Under the pieces are notes generated by a model, which saw only the letters and a list, made by a program, of their open reading frames with translations, was not told where the DNA came from and did no database searches. 64,000 nucleotides of DNA from positions 558,001 through 622,000 of the forward strand of contig NW_013171817.1 of assembly GCF_000151665.1 (NCBI RefSeq). The letters are read 5' to 3'. Source of the stretch: Blastocystis hominis (Eukaryota; Sar; Bigyra; Opalinata; Blastocystidae). The translations under genes and the position numbers were made by a program. Shown here one piece after another: positions 57,019 to 64,000 of the stretch. The stretch's first letter is position 1. The number at the start of each line of letters is the position of its first letter.

Positions 57019-58000
57019 TTGTAGCAACTACATTTTTACTAGTTGTGGTAAACTCTGATCGATGGAATGATTCCTAGATGATAGTGTTAGTGATTATGGA
57101 GGGAAGAGACTTTAATTGAAGAAAGTAGTTTTAGGACACAATTGTAAATACTTTTAGGGTTGGTTATTTGTTTGAAAAACCCTCTTGATTATCAGCCCTA
57201 TAAGGCTAATTGCGTATTTCAAATGGGATAAAAACAGGAAATTGACAAAACTAGCCAGAAAAAGAAAAATCTTGAAGAATGCAAATCAACATAGAGAGTA
57301 TGGTATAAAATCTACAGAAATGAAGCTTATTGATATCGATAATGTATGTATGAATGTTTCACATTTATTCCGATTATCACCAATTGAATGCCATTTTAGA
57401 ATTGGGAATGACATCATTTACCCATTTACAACTTGATAAACTCTTTCGTTCATTTAGAATTCAAAATACACAGAAATATGTACATTCGTGCTTACTAACT
57501 CAATCTCCACTAGCAAAAACAAATCAATACCATTCACCAGGCTAATTCCCCAATTATCGTTCAACTAAGTTTACTCTAAATCGTACAACCTTTATTAACA
57601 GTTAAATCGTCTAAAAAGAATCTATGTACATTCATTCATTCATATCGACTACAACTAATACACCACTTTCAAGCTATTTCAACAACCATCCGATTCTTAC
57701 CATTCAACCATCACTCTGTTCACACTCTTATCCACTTAACTATCAGTCTATCAGTCTTTTAGGAAAAACTTCTTCATCACACACTTTCTTCCATATCACA
57801 TCAACGACTTCTTTTCAACTCCTATCTACTCAAATACACTTCCTTATACCTCATATCCTTTGATTGTTCTTCTCCTTAATACGATTTTTGTTTTCGTCAT
57901 ATTTCACTACTACGAATTATCAAGCTAGCCGAGCTCACGAAGGTCTAAACCCACCTTCCCTTTTCTTTTTTCCTTTTCATATCCACCCACTACCACAATC
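57019..58000. other. Intergenic region with short unexplained frames
   Basis: About 1 kb. A frame of 83 codons at 57185-57436 (basic start, KWDKNRKLTKLARKRKILKN) has no recognisable family and no ATG-initiated neighbours. I do not call a gene. Confidence 0.4.
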
Positions 58001-58380
58001 AAAATCACATTCATTTCGCTGAAATCGACACGCTTAGAGATCTTACTGGAAGTCACTGAGGATCGGGGGATCGAAAGTGGAGGATGGGATCTTTTGCAGC
58101 AGACCACTCTCCCTATTGTGGAGGAGGTTGGTGCAGATCTCAAGAAGAGAATAGGGGTGAGGATTGATGGTTATTACTTTTTCTTTCATATTCACTCGGT
58201 GTCCCTAAAAGAAGCGTTGGGTTGCAGCGCACCAACAAGAAGAAGAGGAGAGAAGGAAGGCTACACGGAGAGTACCAAGAATCTAGAGAGTGAATTACGG
58301 TTACTTGTGAAATGATTGGAAATGCGGAGACGAGGATCATGGAGAACCTAATTACGTGCTTAGAATAAAGGCCTTGACTT
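58001..58380 (+). pseudogene. Possible gene remnant, coiled-coil-like, unknown family
   Basis: The GC content is higher than in the surroundings. A frame encodes LEILLEVTEDRGIESGGWDL, LQQTTLPIVEEVGADLKKRI, then after a gap ESTKNLESELRLLVK and EMIGNAETRIMENLITCLE, helix-rich and coiled-coil-like. No start codon or gene boundaries could be set. It may be a piece of a core gene moved into this AT-rich area, or two exons of a small gene. Confidence 0.3.
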
Positions 58381-59134
58381 ACATGAACGATTAATGATGC
58401 ATCCAATAATCACTTATGGTAGATTGGATTCGCTTATCATGGGTGGGTTTTCCTTTTGGTACAAATCTCAATATCCAGTAAACTCGTCTTGAAGGCATTA
58501 GAATTGTGTTTTGAGTATGCTCAATGTAGTATAAACATCAAATGTATATGGAAAATATATATATGTGTGTTTCCTGAGGAAATGATTCCGTAAGTAATAA
58601 TCTCCGGATATAATAGGGATTTTCGGTTGGAAGAGAGTGGGAAGAGGTCTAAGAATAATATGCAGAAGAATACAAAAAACAAGAGGCTGAAAGAACAGTA
58701 GACAATCAGAATAAAGAAATTGAATATGAACAGAGTGAGGAGTGTGAAAAATATGAAAGAGGAGGAATGCCTGTAATGAGAACAGTCAGCCTGATAAAAT
58801 GCAGTGCACTCAGAAAGAGCAGAGCATGTAGAATATTGAATATCCGGACACAAAAAGGGATATGACTAATTGACCGGAGTACTGAAATAAGAATGGTGAA
58901 TACACAAGGTATGATGATGTGATACAGTAAAGAAACAGCAATTGAAATATATAATGGAAAACAATACTTTGCACTAATAATGAGGAAGCGAGAGTGTAAG
59001 CCTTTAGAGGATTTTAATTCTGTTAAGTGGATCATGATATCTCTGTATAAGAAAGTTCAATTGATGATATCGGAGAAATAAACAATAGTAGATTCACCAG
59101 TTCAGGGTGTGGACTGAAGACCAATTGTCGATAA
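58381..59134. other. Intergenic region, no gene supported
   Basis: About 750 bp. A plus-strand frame near 58640-58860 encodes a Glu-rich stretch (EYKKQEAERTVDNQNKEIEY), but it has no start or partner exon. Part of it may belong to the LINE remnant that follows. Confidence 0.4.
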
Positions 59135-59155
59135 ATGGATTCCACGTTGATTTAT

Positions 59156-59743
59156 ACTTTTTCAATACTTGGAAACCATATGGGATTCAGAGTGAGAGTG
59201 TTCCTCCAGAATCCCCGGCGACCAAAGGGGAAGAAATACCAATTTGACAGGAGACTGGTGTACGGCGTGGCAACCCACAATGTAGGCAGAGATGACATCG
59301 TGGTATTTGCAAGGACGGCAGACAGATTGCAGAAGTTGCTGGATCATGTCTCGGAGTGGGCGAATACATGGGAGATGTCTGTGGGGCATGCCAAATGTGG
59401 TGTGATGCTATTTGGTACTGCCGAGAAGAACGCAAACTATGAAGGAAGAGAATGGATTCTCCAAGGAAAACCGATAGCGGTAGTTGAGGAATATACCTAC
59501 TTAGGAGTGAAGATCACCCCCAAACTGGACAGGACGGATATGAGGGATGCGAGAATTGGGAAGATGGAGATGCTCCTAGGTAGCCAAAAGCGATTCCTAT
59601 GCGACTACAGAATTCCGGCACAGTTAAGAGTCAAAGTACTTCAGAGTGTTGTGCTGACATCTGGGCTCTATGGAGCAGAAGTATGGGAGGAAACAAGGAG
59701 AATAAAATGGATGTTGAAGAAAGGTACCAATTCCATTTTGTAA
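59156..59743 (+). mobile_element. Fragment of a LINE (non-LTR) reverse transcriptase
   Basis: The open frame carries the second half of a LINE-type reverse transcriptase: DDIVVFARTADRLQKLLDHV (palm motif with DD, the usual Tyr-Ala before it replaced), WANTWEMSVGHAKCGVMLFG (the LNxxK-like strand), VEEYTYLGVKI, and then ARIGKMEMLLGSQKRFLCDY and VVLTSGLYGAEVW, the order seen in non-LTR elements. No endonuclease, no first RT motifs and no poly(A) tail are recognisable. The element is an old 5'- and 3'-truncated copy. Confidence 0.75.
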
Positions 59744-60837
59744 ATCATAGAAAACAGTATCATCTACATTCTATCGATTTAACTAGAATTAGAAATGTGA
59801 TGTCATCGATAGATTGGATTGCAATGTAATGGCTAAGAGATTGAATGATTCAAAACATTTGAATAGTTACCTAAACACGACCAACTAAGATAGAGATGGA
59901 TGGAATAAGGAAGCTAGACTCGTTTTGAGAGATTGAGAATAGTGCAGAATGACACATGTGAGGTGAATGATTTATCAATTGAATTTCGATTGGCGAAAGA
60001 TTTGGATGACAAGAGGCTACTTATCAATGAAGATGAGAAATGATTATTGAATGTTCGATTTGCAGAGTCGACAATAAAAGGATAATAGGAAGTCTCGAAA
60101 TGGTATGAAGTCGAAGCATGTATATTAATAATCGAATGGAATTGACTAATCATGATAAATGATAAATCACATTCAAGTATGGATAGATCGACATTGATTG
60201 AGTGGAGAGATTGTAACAATCGTTATTTAGATGGCTATCTGTAGCCAACGATCTCGTTGAGCAATGATGAATGATGTGTTTTTGCTTTTGAAACAAAATT
60301 GAATGAGGAATAAAGCACAATGTGAGAAAGAATGAAACGGACAAGTAAGAGAATAGGTTATTGATTTGAAGAAAGTAAAAAGTATAGTGTTATTAGCGAA
60401 GATAGAATTGCAAAGAGAGAAAGAATTTCTAATTTCGAGAGATAGATAGCTGAGTTGAAAGGTGAAATACTCTGTAAGAAGCGTTATTATTGAGGTAATA
60501 AAGGTGAATCATTGGAAATCAAATAACCATAGTATTTTTGTTTGCATTGATTGCTTCTTTCTCTGCTGATCAGCTAAAATCCAATTGTGTGAAAATAGGA
60601 ACACGGAATGTATCACTTTGTCAAATAATAGAACTCAAGAGAGGCTCTGGTCATGTTTCTGTGTGAATTCTAGTTGATTCTGTTAGATGTATATGTGAGT
60701 ATTGAGTGATATTAACACTCTCCAGGGATACTAACATGTATTATACCAACTTTTTTCTAGGTTACATACAATTTTGATGAGGGTGATAATAAACAAATAA
60801 GTATCGAAAACTAGATTGTTCAATCATACTAACGAGA
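59744..60837. other. Gene-free region with biased composition
   Basis: About 1.1 kb. From 59800 to about 60530 the plus strand is rich in purines and GAT/GAA-like triplets, with frequent stops in all frames. It may be decayed coding sequence, perhaps of the same LINE, but I cannot show this. Confidence 0.4.
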
Positions 60838-62435
60838 CTATTGTCTATAACACTTATCCTTATCATCCGTTAATGTGATGGGCGGATTACCAGATAGTGC
60901 ACATCCAGCAAATGCAAATGTACTGTCTTTTGTCATGATACACGATTTACTTTTACTCAATATGTACAGATCTGCCACTGCTGTATATGTAGCTATTGAA
61001 ACACTGTCTAAATTCATCACTTGAGTATCTGAGAATAGAGCTTTCTCATTCACAAAACTCACATTTCGATTCCTCAGATTCTGTTTCAGATAGTTCTTTG
61101 CATACATCGAATCAGAAGCAATATATATGTTATTTGTTTTAGAGTATGACTCTATACAACGAGCTGCTACAGAAAGAGATTTCATTGATAACCATTGTTC
61201 TTTCAAGGGATAGTCTGAAAGACTTCCACCCATTCTCAGTTGAATCGCATCAAATGGTTGCGTGTCGACGATTGGATATCTCACTCTCATGATCTGCTTT
61301 GTCAGGTCAGTGATTTGCATAACATGTCTCAAAAATTCTCCATAACAATAGTATTGCCGCAGATAGGATGAAATGTTCTTCTGATAGCTCACTATTCCAT
61401 TGTGTAGGAGAATATCATGATATCCCACAGAGTCGATCACAAACTTCAGCAGGAGTGAATTTCCGATTACTGCTGTTATTCTTGTTGGGAATATAGGATC
61501 AACCTTTCCTGTATTGATTGCATTGCTTGTGTATCACAAATCTTGTATTTTGAACTTTCCAAAAGGTTTAGGAACTAGTAAGTAACTGTAGTGAAGCAGA
61601 TAGTTTATATCTGTATAATCAACGATTTTCTAGACGATACCTTCATCAGGAACATAAACAATCTGTCCAGTATAGTTCTGCCGAATGTTCCACACTATAT
61701 GCCATGATGCAGAATAAGGAACTAGGTTTCAACAACAGTTTTGAATGTACTGATAATAGGGATTCTGTGTCTAATTGAAAGAAAATACAATCCACTGAAC
61801 AGCTGCAAGCGATTTCCCAAGCCTTTATAATTGGGTAATAAAATCAATCGCTGGTTAGATCTCACTCTATGCATTAATAAAGAGCAATCATGAATAATAC
61901 AAAGACTGTAACTCAGCAGACTGTATTTGATTAGTATGTATTGGCGATATCCCCTTACCTCTAACTCTATCACTAAACGATAATTCATAATCATCCAACT
62001 ATTACCCAAATTTGTTTATGATTCCAGGCAGTGAATCTCGAATCTTAGCTCCTTTTATTAGCTGATGGGTCTGGTTTGTATTGAGTATGGTTATTACATT
62101 GATATCTGTTGTTATATTGCTACTCCAATCTGCTGGTCGAACTAACTGCCCATTGTTTCCCAAAACACTTGTAGAGTCCACTTTGATTCCATTATCACTC
62201 TGCTGAACTAATGGTACATTATACTGTTGACTTGGATTTCCAGAACGTCTACATCGAATAAACAGAGTGATTTGATACCTGAGTGATAATAGGAGTGTAT
62301 GGCTAGCTTTAATTGAATAGTTACATAAACTATTGAGGAAAGTGTTCGTTGATGACAGTTGTGACCTACATAGAATAATCTCTAAGAGAATTACAGCAAG
62401 TAACTTGCAATTACAATCAATATTAACTGCACCAT
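60838..62435 (-). CDS. GT37-like alpha-fucosyltransferase, copy A
   Basis: Type II Golgi enzyme. ATG 62435 begins MVQLILIVIASYLL (anchor), joined by a 29-nt intron to SQLSSTNTFLNSLC. A stem with NITTD and NTNQT glycosylation sites follows. Catalytic motifs: LILLPNYKGLGNRLQLFSGL (family motif GLGNR), YGEFLRHVMQITDLTKQIMR, PFDAIQLRMGGSLSDYP (GDP-fucose-binding IQxR strand), NIYIASDSMYAKNYLKQN, and AVADLYILSKSKSCIMTKDS with TFAFAGCALSG, which matches the GT37/FUT1 D-x-Y-x-L-S and STFGY ends. Several 30-nt introns are inferred; those between 61440 and 62010 are not fully resolved. Tandem with copy B, same strand. Confidence 0.7.
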
Positions 62436-62877
62436 ACGAATACCGAATTACCAAGTAACTATAATGATCTCCTAATTCCCAATATTTCTTGTTTTCCAAT
62501 AATCGTATTCTACTAGTAGTTGTATGATTATTATGCAGGTATTATACAATAAAAATACTATTATCTTTCTTTATAATAATAGCATTTCCCTATATTCTGT
62601 ATTGTTATCTCTCAACTGTTCTTTATTGACTATTATTATTAGATAGTGGTAATAGCTCGTTAACATCCAATTCTAATATACCTTGTTTTTCAACAAATTG
62701 GATATCTACAAAGTACTATTCGTATCATTGCGTGTGTACTAAATCATATTACGATATGATCACATTGGTCTTTTTCAAGAATAGTTGTAGTATTCTGATT
62801 TGTTGTTCACAAATAGAACATTGAAATCCTAGTCACATTATTACCATTTTGCATTGTCCTTTCCCAACTTGGCTTCA
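62436..62877. other. Spacer between the tandem fucosyltransferase genes
   Basis: About 440 bp of AT-rich DNA between copy A's start and copy B's stop. No gene seen. Confidence 0.5.
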
Positions 62878-64000
62878 TTACAGTTCTTTTAAGCTATCAC
62901 TTTTTAAACATACTTGTTTCGTCCATGGAATTATCACTGGTGGTTTCCCTGTGATAGCACATCCAGCATAAGCAAACGTGCTTCCATCCGTCATTATGCA
63001 TTGTTTGCTATTTCCCAGAATATAGATATCAGCCACAGCAGAATAGGTAGCGATAAAAACACCTTCCATGTTATTCAGTTGACTATCGGAAAACAAAGAC
63101 CTCTCATTGACAAAAGTCACATTTTTGTCTTGTAATCTCTCTTTCATGAATAGTTTGGCCTTCATGGAATCAGAAGCTACATAAAGATTCTTTGACTTGC
63201 AATAGGTTCCAACACATCGAATGGCAACATTCAATGACTCCATGGTAAGATAATGATTAGGCATGGGAACATCCGATAGTCGTCCTCCCATTCTCAGCTG
63301 AATCGCATCATAGGGTTGTTCAAAAACGATCGGATACCGTACCTTCATCATTTCCTTTGTCAGATCGGTAATCTGCATAATGTCTCGTAAAAACTCTCCA
63401 TAACAATAGTAAACCTTCATATGGGATGACACATCTCTTTGGAAACTAGTAATTCCACTGGCTAATAGAATCGAATGATACGGTTTAGAATCGAGAATGA
63501 ATCGAAGAATATGCGAATATCCGATAATCGTTGTAATGCCTGTAGGTAATCCAATTCGCTCATCGCCCGTCACGATAAAGTCCTTGATTCTTTGTAAATC
63601 TGTTCTGATATGATCACCATAAGCCTTCACAACGATTAGATAGCTAAAATGAAATAGATACTTCAAGTCTATTCAATTGTATGATTATTCATTTATCGAT
63701 ACCTTCATCATCAGCAAAGACAACTTGCTGAGGGAAGAATTGCTTGATAGTCCAAAACTTGTGCCACAAGGCAGAATGAGGGACTAGAATACTTAAAAGA
63801 AAACAAGGCACAGTCCTACTCACAATAGAGCAGTTATGTCGGATAGATATAAAATACAAACCACAGAATAGCTGTAATCGATTTCCTAAACCTTTGGTAT
63901 TTGGGAGAAGGAACAGTTTTCGTTTGGAACGAACCCTATTATTTGACTTTACAATAACGAAACCAACAATTCACGTAACTCTTCGGACTTAATCATGGAA
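62878..64000 (-). CDS. GT37-like alpha-fucosyltransferase, copy B (5' end beyond window)
   Basis: Paralogue of copy A. Seen: RVRSKRKLFLLPNTKGLGNR then LQLFCGLYFISIRH near 63900, an intron of about 32 nt starting GTGAGTAGG, VYYCYGEFLRDIMQITDLTK, PYDAIQLRMGGRLSDVPMP, NLYVASDSMKAKLFMKERLQ, and AVADIYILGNSKQCIMTDGS with TFAYAGCAITGKPPV. Ends LKSDSLKEL, stop at 62878. The N-terminal anchor lies outside the window. The two copies share motif order throughout, so the pair arose by tandem duplication, with clear divergence since. Confidence 0.75.

Overview
The window looks like nuclear DNA of the gut stramenopile Blastocystis. Three things seen in the sequence point there. (1) Genes are cut by very short GT-AG introns, mostly 29-32 nt and nearly all under 60 nt. 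(2) The octamer TGTTTGTT sits just past the 3' end of many genes on both strands. (3) In several genes the reading frame is still open when it reaches that octamer, as expected where poly(A) addition completes the stop codon, a known Blastocystis trait. The species call rests on these traits and not on a database match.

Bases 1-43,800 are a gene-dense, moderate-GC housekeeping region with short spacers. In order it holds: DDX24/MAK5-like helicase (cut by the left edge), RPL32, a REXO1-like exonuclease, a KDM2/PHF8-like JmjC-PHD protein that has lost its iron ligands, TAF9, RPL8, a vacuolar H+-pyrophosphatase, a coiled-coil protein, an LMBR1-like membrane protein, an unknown protein, a gankyrin-like ankyrin protein, RPS12, a long gene that seems to join AZUL and PUB domains to a GH85 endo-N-acetylglucosaminidase, a membrane-anchored unknown, WDR24 of the GATOR2 complex, a PH-domain kinase, three SPFH (stomatin-like) genes with ribulose-phosphate epimerase and tRNA-Gln, an AGFG-type ArfGAP, OLA1, a Dbp2/DDX5 helicase with an RS-rich head, and a DDT-PHD chromatin protein.

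Two of the SPFH genes are near-identical arms of a 1.6 kb inverted repeat (30369-31970 and 32852-34449) that brackets the epimerase gene.

At about 43.8-45.0 kb the base composition changes sharply. From there to 64,000 the DNA is AT-rich, with wide spacers and mostly secretory-pathway glycosyltransferases: GT61, GT77-like, two GT49/LARGE-like, two GT37-like fucosyltransferases, and a shorter fucosyltransferase-like gene. A decayed LINE reverse transcriptase fragment and gene remnants also lie here. This resembles a subtelomeric or accessory compartment that could build a surface glycan; that role is inferred from the enzyme families.

Spliced products described below were worked out by eye from splice sites and frame continuity. 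Exon joins are inference unless a homologous family supports them.
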